Of a stretch of DNA of 64,000 bases, positions 57,398 to 64,000 are shown piece by piece. A model generated the notes under the pieces. The model had not been told where the DNA came from, made no database searches, and saw nothing but the letters and a program-made list of their open reading frames with translations. Source of the stretch: Streptomyces sp. GQFP (GTDB taxonomy: Bacteria > Actinomycetota > Actinomycetes > Streptomycetales > Streptomycetaceae). The DNA lies in the NCBI RefSeq assembly GCF_021545335.1, contig NZ_CP089312.1, positions 4,898,001 to 4,962,000 on the forward strand. The letters run 5' to 3'. The translations under genes were made by a program, and so were the position numbers. Positions within the stretch are counted from its first letter, which is position 1, and the number at the start of each line of letters is the position of its first letter.

Positions 57398-60300
57398 GTG
57401 ACCCCGGCGCTGAAGTCAGCGAGCGGCGCCTTCGCCGCGGCCCTGACCCTCTGTGTGCTGGGCACAGCCCCGGCCCCCGCAGCGACGGCGACCCCGCACT
57501 CCGCCACGGCTGCATCCCCCCTCCCCCACCTCCCCCACATCTGGCCGACCCCCCAGCAGCTGAGCCCCGGCCAAGGCACCCACCCGCAACCGGTCCCGAA
57601 GCAGGTCGTCGAGGTCATCGGCAAGGCCACCGACCCGGCGGCCCGCACCCTCGTCGAACGCGTCCTGCGCGACGCCGGCGCCCACACCATCCGTACGGTC
57701 ACAGCGGGCCGCCCGATACCCCCCGCCGCCCTCACGGTCTACGTGGGCGGCCCCACGGAAAACCCGGCAACGGCAAAGGCGCTCAGCAAGCTCGGCGCCA
57801 AACCCCCCACCCAACTCCCCTCCGGCGGCTACACGTTGGCCACCGGCAAGGGCACCGTCGCCCTGTCCGGAGTGGACACGACGGGCACGTTCTACGCGGC
57901 CCAGACCCTCCGCCAACTGATCACCCACAACTCGATCCCCTCCGCAACGGTCCGGGACTGGCCGACAACGGCCCTGCGAGGAGTGATCGAGGGCTTCTAC
58001 GGCGCCCCCTGGACCCAACAGAACCGTCTCTCCCAACTCGACTTCTACGGCCGTACGAAGCAGAACGTGTACGTCTACTCCCCCAAGGACGACCCGTACC
58101 TGCGCGCGAACTGGCGCGACGAGTACCCACCCGCCCAGCTGGCCACCTTGAAACAACTGGTCGACAGGTCAGCCGAGAACCACGTCCGCTTCACCTACGC
58201 CCTCTCCCCCGGCCTGTCGGTCTGCTACTCCTCGGCCGCCGACGTCAAGGCACTGGTGACCAAGTTCGAGTCGCTGTACGCGATCGGCGTGCGCTCGTTC
58301 GCCGTACCGCTGGACGACATCAGCTACACGGCGTGGAACTGCGCGGCGGACAAGGAGAAGTTCGGCACGGGAGGCGGAGCGGCGGGCGCCGCCCAGTCGG
58401 CCCTCCTCAACAACGTGGCCAAGGACTTCGTCGCCGCCCACACGGACGTGACCCCGCTGGAGATGGTCCCGACCGAGTACTCCGACCTCGCCGACTCCCC
58501 GTACAAAACGGCGCTGCGCGAGAAGCTGAACCCCTCGGTTGTCGTCGAGTGGACAGGCGTAGGAGTCATCGCACCGACGATCACCACTGACCAGGCCCGT
58601 CAGGCAAGGGAGTTGTTCGGTCACCCGATCCTGATCTGGGACAACTACCCGGTGAACGACTACACCACCAGCCGCCTCCTCCTGGGCCCCTACACGGGCC
58701 GCGAGGCAGGCGTACCCACCCAGGTCACGGGCATCACCGCCAACCCGATGATCCAGGCGGAGGCCAGCAAACTCGCCCTGTTCACCTCGGCGTCCTACGC
58801 CTGGAACCCAACGGCGTACGACCCCCGGGCAGCGTTCCTGGCCTCGGTGAAGGACTTCGCGGCGAACGCCCCCAGATCGACGGCAGCCTCCCTCCGGGTC
58901 TTCGCGGAGAACAACTACTCCTCCCTCCTGGACGCCACGGAGTCCCCGACCCTGACTCCCCTCCTCAAGGCGTTCACGACGGCGTACGAGAGCGGAGAGG
59001 GCCTGGACAAGGCGGCCGACGCGCTGACGGCCTACTTCAAGTCGATGACAGAGGCCCCAGCAGACCTCCGCGCGAACCTCGCCAACGCCCAGTTCCTGAC
59101 CGAGACTTCGCCCTGGCTGGACAAACTCGGCGCATACGGCGAGGCGGGCACGACAGCCGTAGACCTGATGCTGGCGCAGAAGAACGGCGACACGGAAGCG
59201 GTATCAACCCTCTACGCCCGCCTCCAGTCGCAACGCAAGCAACTCGACTCGGTCCCCCAGCAGATCGCCCCCGGCGTACTGGACCGCTTCCTGTTCGACG
59301 CGACCCTGAGAGCGGCCCCGGACCCGGGCCCGGACGCATCCTTCACGCCTACGTCTCTGTCCCTGACCCCAGGCGACAGCGCCACCTCAACCCTGACAAT
59401 CACCGACAACCGCTCCACAACCACCAGGACAACAACCTGGAAGATCAAGGAGGTTGACGGCCTGACGGTCACCCCGTCCTCCGGCACGGTGACCGTCCCG
59501 GCGGGCGGAAAGGTCACCGCAACCCTGACCTTCAAGGCGGAGAGTGAGGCTGCGGCGGGCACAAGATCGGTAGCAGTCACCGGAGATGGACTGGTGAGCC
59601 GGGCAATCCCGGTGCAGATAACCGCAGTCGGCGGCAGCGAACGAGCCCTGACCGCCAACTTCAGTGGCGCGTCGGTCAGTTCGGTGGACCTGACCTCCGG
59701 TAGCTCCACCGAAATCCCGGTCGGCAACAACCCGGGTGAGGTCGTGATCAGCCCGGACGGCCGTACCGCCTATGCGGCGAACCAGGGTTCGGACACGGTG
59801 AGCGTCATCGACGTAGGCACGTCGAAGGTCACGGCGACCGTGGCGGTCGGGGACGTACCGGCGGGCCTGACCCTCACCCCCGACGGCCGCACGCTCTGGG
59901 TCGCGGACTACTCCGACGACGCGATCCAGCCCATCGACCTGGCAACTGGCACGGCGGGCGCGAAGACAGCGGTGGGCGACGGCCCGGAGAACATGGCGAT
60001 CACCCCGGACGGCACCACCCTGTACGTGGCGAACATCCACGACAGCACGGTGAGCCCGGTGAACCTGTCAACGGGCAAGGTGGAAACGGCAGTTGCCGTC
60101 GGCCCGAACCCGTTCAACGTGGTCGCGGCGCCCGACGGGAAGACGGTGTACGTGTCCAACTCGGGCGGCTCGACGGTCACTCCCATCGACACCGCCACGA
60201 ACGACACCCGCCCGACCTACCTGGTCACCGGCCAGGCGTACGGCCTCGCCCTCTCCCCGGACGGCCGCACCCTCTGGGTCAGCGCGAGCAACGGCGACAC

Positions 60301-60526
60301 GATCACCCCGCTCGACACGGTGACCGGCGCCCCGGGCACCCCGACCACCGTCGGCCGCTCGGCCTTCGACATAGCCCTCAACTGGAACGGCACCACGGCC
60401 TACGTCACCACGGCCGACGCCGGCACCTTGATCCCGGTGACAACGGCGACGGGCACAGTGGGCACGCCCTTGAAGACAGGCGCGTACCCACTGGCGGCGG
60501 CGGTAACGGGGGTGCCTATCAACTGA
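57398..60526 (+). CDS. secreted GH84-type beta-N-acetylglucosaminidase with beta-propeller
   Basis: 1042 residues from GTG 57398. Signal peptide (SASGAFAAALTLCVLGTAPA). An N-terminal alpha/beta domain precedes the GH84 barrel: GVIEGFYGAPWTQQNRLSQL, YVYSPKDDPY, and the catalytic Asp306-Asp307 pair in AVPLDDISYTAWN. Helical and NEW-domain-like beta regions follow. The C-terminal 300 residues contain at least six YVTN-type propeller blades (NNPGEVVISPDGRTAYAANQ; VPAGLTLTPDGRTLWVADYS). GH84 enzymes cleave terminal beta-GlcNAc from glycans or glycoproteins. The propeller is an unusual addition and may bind a target. The gene stands alone. Confidence 0.9.
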   Translation: MTPALKSASGAFAAALTLCVLGTAPAPAATATPHSATAASPLPHLPHIWPTPQQLSPGQGTHPQPVPKQVVEVIGKATDPAARTLVERVLRDAGAHTIRTVTAGRPIPPAALTVYVGGPTENPATAKALSKLGAKPPTQLPSGGYTLATGKGTVALSGVDTTGTFYAAQTLRQLITHNSIPSATVRDWPTTALRGVIEGFYGAPWTQQNRLSQLDFYGRTKQNVYVYSPKDDPYLRANWRDEYPPAQLATLKQLVDRSAENHVRFTYALSPGLSVCYSSAADVKALVTKFESLYAIGVRSFAVPLDDISYTAWNCAADKEKFGTGGGAAGAAQSALLNNVAKDFVAAHTDVTPLEMVPTEYSDLADSPYKTALREKLNPSVVVEWTGVGVIAPTITTDQARQARELFGHPILIWDNYPVNDYTTSRLLLGPYTGREAGVPTQVTGITANPMIQAEASKLALFTSASYAWNPTAYDPRAAFLASVKDFAANAPRSTAASLRVFAENNYSSLLDATESPTLTPLLKAFTTAYESGEGLDKAADALTAYFKSMTEAPADLRANLANAQFLTETSPWLDKLGAYGEAGTTAVDLMLAQKNGDTEAVSTLYARLQSQRKQLDSVPQQIAPGVLDRFLFDATLRAAPDPGPDASFTPTSLSLTPGDSATSTLTITDNRSTTTRTTTWKIKEVDGLTVTPSSGTVTVPAGGKVTATLTFKAESEAAAGTRSVAVTGDGLVSRAIPVQITAVGGSERALTANFSGASVSSVDLTSGSSTEIPVGNNPGEVVISPDGRTAYAANQGSDTVSVIDVGTSKVTATVAVGDVPAGLTLTPDGRTLWVADYSDDAIQPIDLATGTAGAKTAVGDGPENMAITPDGTTLYVANIHDSTVSPVNLSTGKVETAVAVGPNPFNVVAAPDGKTVYVSNSGGSTVTPIDTATNDTRPTYLVTGQAYGLALSPDGRTLWVSASNGDTITPLDTVTGAPGTPTTVGRSAFDIALNWNGTTAYVTTADAGTLIPVTTATGTVGTPLKTGAYPLAAAVTGVPIN

Positions 60527-60538
60527 GGCAGGCAGGAA

Positions 60539-60580
60539 CGCCCTGCTTTTAGGGGCGCGGGGAACTGCGCGACCAGCCAC
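60539..60580 (+). repeat. dispersed GGGGCGCGGGG element, class A, copy 6
   Basis: CCCTGCTTTTAGGGGCGC, GGGGAACTGCGCGACCAGCC, then ACAACGCACCCGC like the flank of copy 4. It lies 13 bp after the GH84 stop. Confidence 0.8.
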
Positions 60581-60618
60581 AACGCACCCGCAGACGAAAC
60601 ACGCCACCCGTCCGACGG

Positions 60619-60906
60619 TTACTGCATCTCGGCCCAGGGATCAATGACCGCCGGACGGGCAGGCGCCGGCGCCGCAGTCGCCCGGCAAGTGAACCCCAGC
60701 CGATTCAACGCAGCGATCATCTCCTTCTCGGTGAAGTCACGCCGGTCCAGCCGAGTAATAACCGCACCGACCTGCTTGACCGGGTAGTCAACTCCACCGA
60801 TGACGACGGCCGCACTGGTGATGGGCTCGGGAGCAACCCCGTCCATCTTGTGCGTGACCTCACTCATGATCAGGTCGAACGGGAATCGTGCGATCACACA
60901 ACGCAT
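60619..60906 (-). CDS. small conserved protein of the csp/helicase cassette (copy 2)
   Basis: 95 residues from ATG 60906 behind GGAGGCACC. Same conserved core as the protein at 36392-36703: MRCVIARFPFDL, IGGVDYPVKQVGAVITRLD-RRDF, NRLGFTCRA; the C-terminus differs and is Ala/Pro rich. It is 62 bp downstream of DEAD-box copy 2, same order as in cassette 1. Function unknown; a role alongside the helicase is inferred from two independent conserved neighbourhoods. Confidence 0.75.
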   Translation of the reverse strand: MRCVIARFPFDLIMSEVTHKMDGVAPEPITSAAVVIGGVDYPVKQVGAVITRLDRRDFTEKEMIAALNRLGFTCRATAAPAPARPAVIDPWAEMQ

Positions 60907-60968
60907 GGTGCCTCCGCAGGTCGGGAAGGGTTACGGGTGCTGTACAGGTGCTCGTGCTGAAGCTGGTG

Positions 60969-62519
60969 CTAGCTGCTCTGACGTGCGTCGGTACCCGGAC
61001 GCCGGTTGCGGGGCGCCCGACGCCGACGGCTGCGTGGCTCTCCGGAGCCGTCCTGCTCCGTACGGGCGGACGTGCTCCCACCCGGCGTACGTGGCGGCTT
61101 GGCACCGCCACCGGTCGGACGCGACGCCTTCTTGCCGCTGCCGCCACCCGACGTACGTGATCCGGCACCGCCACCGGCACCCTCCGCACCCCCACGGCGC
61201 GACCGCGTGCCCGAGGAACCCGCAGCCGAACCCGTGCCCGAGCCGGAACCCGAGCGGGAGCCGGACCGGGACCGCGAGGACCTGGACCGGCCGGAGCCGT
61301 CGCCCTTCGACGGGGACGGCGGGGTCGGGGCCGGGACCGGGATGACGACGGGTATGCCCGACGGCGTACGGGAGCCGGTGATACGGGTCAGTTCGGCGGC
61401 GCCGGGGGAGACCTTGGCGGTGTTCGGGTTGACGCCCGCCGCCCGGGTCAGGCTCCGCATCTCACGGCGCTGCTCGGGCAGGACCAGGGTGACGACGCTG
61501 CCGGAGGCTCCGGCACGGGCCGTACGGCCGCCGCGGTGGAGGTAGTCCTTGGCACCGCCGGGCGGGTCCACGTTGACGACCAGGTCGAGGTCGTCGATGT
61601 GGATGCCTCGTGCGGCGACGTCGGAGGCGACCAGCACGGTGACCTCGCCGGTCTTGAACTGGGCGAGTGTGCGCGTACGTTGGGGCTGGGAACGGCCGCC
61701 GTGCAGGGCCGCCGCACGGACACCGCTCTTCAGCAGGTGCTTGGTGAGGCGGTCGACGCTGCGCCGGGTGTCCATGAACATCAGGACGCGTCCGTCGCGG
61801 GCGGCGATCTCGGTGGCGACCGTCTTCTTGTCGACGTCGTCGACGTAGAGCACGTGGTGCTCCATCGTCGTGACGGCGCCGGCGTGCGGGTCGGTCTGGT
61901 GCACCACGGGCTCGTGCAGGTAGCGGCGGGCCAGCCGGCCGACGTCCGCGTCGAGCGTGGCCGAGAACAGCATGCGCTGTCCCTTGCGCGGCACCTGGTC
62001 GAGCAGGTACGTGACCTGCGGCAGGAAGCCCATGTCGACCATCTGGTCGGCCTCGTCGAGGACGGTGACGGAGACCCGGTCGAGGCGGCAGTCGCGGCGG
62101 TCGACGAGGTCGCGGAGCCGGCCGGGCGTCGCGATGACGACCTCGGTGCCGGCGCCGAGCGCACGGGCCTGACGGGAGATGGGCAGCCCGCCGACGACCG
62201 TGGTCATCTTCAGCTTCATGGCGCGGGCGTGCGGGGTGAGCGCGTCCACGACCTGCTGGGCGAGTTCACGGGTCGGTACGAGGACGAGAGCCAGCGGGCG
62301 TCCCGCTTCGGCGCGCTGTCCAGCGAGCCGGGCCAGCATGGCCAGGCCGAAGGCCAGGGTCTTGCCCGAGCCGGTCTGGCCGCGGCCCATGACGTCGTGG
62401 CCCGCGAGGGTGTCCGGCAGCGTGGCCGCCTGGATCGGGAAGGGGACGGTGATGCCCTCGGCGGTGAGGGAGGCCAGCAGCGAGGGCGGCAGGCCCAGGT
62501 CGGCGAACGACCGGTTCAT
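60969..62519 (-). CDS. DEAD-box RNA helicase (copy 2)
   Basis: 516 residues from ATG 62519 behind GAGGAAGG. All motifs are intact: Q motif PFPIQAATLP, GQTGSGKT, PTRELAQQ, TPGR, VLDEADQM, FSATLD, ARGIH and HRGGRTARAG. Unlike copy 1 it has almost no N-terminal tail; instead a C-terminal tail of about 130 Arg/Ser/Gly/Lys residues (RSRSSRSRSGSRSGSGSG) could bind RNA. It is convergent in role with copy 1, so the two may act at different temperatures or stages. csp copy 2 is upstream across a terminator. Confidence 0.93.
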   Translation of the reverse strand: MNRSFADLGLPPSLLASLTAEGITVPFPIQAATLPDTLAGHDVMGRGQTGSGKTLAFGLAMLARLAGQRAEAGRPLALVLVPTRELAQQVVDALTPHARAMKLKMTTVVGGLPISRQARALGAGTEVVIATPGRLRDLVDRRDCRLDRVSVTVLDEADQMVDMGFLPQVTYLLDQVPRKGQRMLFSATLDADVGRLARRYLHEPVVHQTDPHAGAVTTMEHHVLYVDDVDKKTVATEIAARDGRVLMFMDTRRSVDRLTKHLLKSGVRAAALHGGRSQPQRTRTLAQFKTGEVTVLVASDVAARGIHIDDLDLVVNVDPPGGAKDYLHRGGRTARAGASGSVVTLVLPEQRREMRSLTRAAGVNPNTAKVSPGAAELTRITGSRTPSGIPVVIPVPAPTPPSPSKGDGSGRSRSSRSRSGSRSGSGSGTGSAAGSSGTRSRRGGAEGAGGGAGSRTSGGGSGKKASRPTGGGAKPPRTPGGSTSARTEQDGSGEPRSRRRRAPRNRRPGTDARQSS

Positions 62520-62728
62520 GCAGAACCTTCCTCAATGCGGCACGTCGGCAGAGAACACGGCAGCGCTCAGCGTCCGCCGCGACAGCGGCGGCACACAGGA
62601 CAGAAAGGCCGTGGGGACGGGCCGAAAGGAAACGAGCAGTGAAGGGGATTCTGAGACACCCCAAGAATGAGGGACGGCGACCGGTGTCCGGTGGAGTCCG
62701 GTGCGGAACCGTCCCGAAAAAACTGTGA
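62520..62728 (-). promoter_or_regulatory. leader of DEAD-box copy 2
   Basis: The last 35 bases before the start share CGTGCCG, GAGGAAGG and TTCTG-ATG spacing with copy 1. The perfect hairpin of copy 1 is not conserved: the left arm is replaced by CTCTGCCGA, leaving only weak pairing with the ribosome site. No coding frame is credible. Confidence 0.5.
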
Positions 62729-62762
62729 GCCGGGGCCCACACCCCAAGGTGCGGGCCCCGGC
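62729..62762 (-). terminator. terminator after csp copy 2
   Basis: Stem GCCGGGGCCC / GGGCCCCGGC with a 14-base loop, 76 bp after the csp stop on the minus strand and before the helicase leader, as in cassette 1. Confidence 0.8.
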
Positions 62763-62838
62763 CACAATCACGTGTGTTGTCGATCTACCAGCTGACTAGG
62801 TTGACTAGCTGACTAGTGGACCGGCAGGTTCACGCGGA

Positions 62839-63042
62839 TCAGGCGGGGAGGATGTTCTCCGCCTGCGGGCCCTTCTGGCCCTGCGTGACGTCGAACGTCA
62901 CCTTCTGGCCCTCGTGGAGCTCACGGAAGCCCTGGGTGGCGATGTTCGAGTAGTGGGCGAAGACGTCGGCGCCGCCGCCGTCCTGCTCGATGAAGCCGAA
63001 GCCCTTTTCCGCGTTGAACCACTTAACGGTACCGGTGGCCAT
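62839..63042 (-). CDS. cold-shock protein, CspA family (copy 2)
   Basis: 67 residues from ATG 63042 with AGGAGAT upstream. RNP1 KGFGFI and RNP2 VFAHY intact. It differs from copy 1 by an Asn-Ala-Glu versus Asn-Ala-Ala stretch, AHY for AHF, THR changes in the loop and PQAENILPA at the end. Same length, same neighbours in the same order. It is an RNA chaperone expected to respond to cold. Leader shares a covarying hairpin with copy 1. Confidence 0.95.
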   Translation of the reverse strand: MATGTVKWFNAEKGFGFIEQDGGGADVFAHYSNIATQGFRELHEGQKVTFDVTQGQKGPQAENILPA

Positions 63043-63174
63043 GTCAAATCTCCTTGGGGCATGCTCGGGGGCCCGCACCGTGCGGACCCCGCGTCGCCGC
63101 AATGATTGCCCCGCCGGAACTAACACCGGAAATCTTTGGGAACCACAACTGCAACTGAAAACCACGCTAGCACA
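63043..63174 (-). promoter_or_regulatory. csp leader 2: promoter and conserved 5' UTR hairpin
   Basis: Reading the minus strand, TGTGCTAGCGT (63174-63164, extended -10-like) is followed by TTGCAGTTGTGGTTCCCAAA, CCGGCGGGGCA, GCGGCGAC and the hairpin GGGGTCCG-CACGGTG-CGGGCCCC (63090-63068), then GCCCCAAGGAGATTTGAC and the start. The order matches csp leader 1. Confidence 0.65.
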
Positions 63175-63358
63175 GAACCCGCCCCCACGGACGTGCGGCA
63201 ATGTCACACGTCCGGCGGGAATAGTCTCCCCAGGTCACCCCACCCGAAGACCACGGGGACACCGTCCCGGCCCCCCAGGGTAACCGCGCCCACCAGCCAC
63301 CCCAGCAACAGCCCGGACGACGCCGACGCCGGACGGTTTCTCAGCCCCCGGCGAAGAA

Positions 63359-63510
63359 CTACACGTCCAGCACCCGGTGCAGGAACTGCTGAGTACGTGC
63401 CTCGACAGGACTGCCGGACACCTGGTCCGGTGGTCCCTGTTCGAGGACCACCCCACCGTCCATGAAAACCACCCGATCGGCCGTGTCCTTCGCGAACCGG
63501 CGACGGCGGT
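63359..63510 (-). pseudogene. C-terminal remnant of an amino-acid-type ABC ATPase
   Basis: The minus-strand frame ends RFAKDTADRVVFMDGGVVLE, then QGPPDQVSGSP and FLHRVLDV with a stop, which is the C-terminus of a GlnQ-like ATPase (after the H-loop). The VTHEMRF block that normally precedes it is scrambled by a frameshift, and the rest of the protein, including Walker motifs, is absent upstream. About 50 residues remain. Confidence 0.7.
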
Positions 63511-63552
63511 GACGATCACGGAGAGTCTGGGTGGGCGGGGTCCCGTCGCCTG

Positions 63553-63586
63553 ATTCGACGTGTGTGAACATAGACGTATGTCGAAT
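63553..63586. promoter_or_regulatory. inverted repeat at the ArsR start
   Basis: ATTCGAC and GTCGAAT arms about 20 bases apart, with the ArsR ATG between or beside them. It suits autorepression by an ArsR dimer. Exact ends may be off by one base. Confidence 0.5.
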
Positions 63587-63952
63587 ATGCCGAGCGCGCC
63601 GAGTACCGGGGGCACGGAGACGGTCGTGGCGTGCTGTCCTCCCCTGACTGAGCGTCCGCTCACCGCTGAGGAGGCCGAGCGGACGGCGGCGATGTTCAAG
63701 GCGCTCGGCGACCCTGTGCGGCTGCGCCTGTTCTCGCTGGTCGCCTCGCACGAGGGGGGCGAGGCGTGCGTGTGCGACATCTCCGACGTGGGCGTCTCGC
63801 AGCCGACGGTCTCCCACCACCTGAAGAAGCTCAGAGAGGCGGGCCTGCTGTCGTCCGAGCGACGCGGGACGTGGGTGTACTACCGGGTCGAGCCGGCGGT
63901 GGTGGCGGCGATGGGCCAACTGCTGACACCCTCCGGCCCGTCCGGCGTCTGA
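63578..63952 (+). CDS. ArsR/SmtB-family metalloregulator
   Basis: 124 residues from ATG 63578. Winged helix core: MFKALGDPVRLRLFSLVASH, then VGVSQPTVSHHLKKLREAGL and GTWVYYRVEP. Metal ligands are suggested by the ACVCDIS motif at the alpha-3 position (ArsR CxC type) and by an N-terminal VACCPP Cys pair, so arsenite or a similar thiophilic ion is the likely inducer. No transporter or reductase gene follows inside the window. A short GTG-initiated extension exists upstream. An operator-like inverted repeat overlaps the start. The window ends 48 bp later. Confidence 0.9.
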   Translation: MSNMPSAPSTGGTETVVACCPPLTERPLTAEEAERTAAMFKALGDPVRLRLFSLVASHEGGEACVCDISDVGVSQPTVSHHLKKLREAGLLSSERRGTWVYYRVEPAVVAAMGQLLTPSGPSGV

Positions 63953-64000
63953 GTCAGGAACCGTCGTCCGACGAGGTCCGACCGCCCGACTTCCGGCCCG

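Noticed and set aside
1..64000. tRNA, rRNA, CRISPR arrays, integrases, complete insertion sequences
   Set aside because: I looked for characteristic stems, repeats and transposase motifs and found none that could be supported.

Overview
The window is chromosomal DNA of a Streptomyces-type actinobacterium. The evidence is very high GC, strong G/C third-position bias, frequent GTG/TTG starts with GTGA or ATGA stop-start overlaps, a SsgA-like sporulation protein, Scr1/DUF6879 regulatory loci, ECF sigma factors, and many Sec/Tat-secreted proteins. I see no rRNA, tRNA, CRISPR array, integrase or intact insertion sequence. All family names are read from sequence by eye; no database search was run.

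Layout. 1-4.0 kb is a decaying accessory segment: an Scr1-type regulator operon with a DUF6879 protein, a broken second DUF6879 copy, gene fragments, and a DUF3592 membrane protein whose frame is broken by a 7-bp tandem repeat. 4.0-11.8 kb, all on the minus strand, holds a secreted subtilase, an ABC permease/ATPase/GntR operon with an operator over the regulator start, and an ECF sigma factor coupled to a CU044_5270-type membrane protein.

12.3-31.8 kb is the most interesting part: a 19.5-kb plus-strand island. Its first half is a Crp/Fnr regulator with an intact cyclic-nucleotide cassette, a class III cyclase-like protein, a degenerate P-loop/helical-repeat protein, an SPFH-like protein and a two- to three-TM protein resembling the Pycsar effector. 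Its second half is a membrane von Willebrand A protein, a tubulin-like protein, a large membrane protein, a pseudokinase-GTPase fusion, a GTPase-associated (GAP1-like) protein and a lipoprotein. Stop-start overlaps bind most genes into two adjacent operons. I infer a membrane-associated, nucleotide-signalled stress or anti-phage apparatus.

32-38 kb holds a secreted lipase, a small secreted protein, a cold-shock protein / DEAD-box helicase / small-protein cassette and a MerR regulator. A second copy of the cold-shock cassette lies at 60.6-63.2 kb in reverse order on the minus strand. The two csp leaders share a hairpin with apparent compensatory changes, and the first helicase has its ribosome-binding site inside a perfect hairpin.

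38-43 kb is another accessory stretch: a Nudix hydrolase, a DUF5919-type regulator, translationally coupled small ORFs, a frameshifted zinc-ribbon gene, a 54-bp palindrome and an RTX-like secreted protein. 43-51 kb holds a lysyl oxidase-like secreted protein, a sigma/anti-sigma fusion, a SsgA-like protein, a two-component system and a Tat-exported DUF3500 protein. 51-64 kb holds a gutted SGNH esterase, an MFS exporter fused to carboxypeptidase-regulatory-like domains, a structured leader before a secreted protein, a YdeI-like protein with a collagen-like insert, an NAD-dependent beta-hydroxyacid dehydrogenase, a GH84/beta-propeller enzyme, the second cold-shock cassette, an ABC ATPase remnant and an ArsR regulator.

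Two sequence habits recur: a dispersed GGGGCGCGGGG hairpin element (six copies, one inside a reading frame) and many short tandem repeats inside genes.
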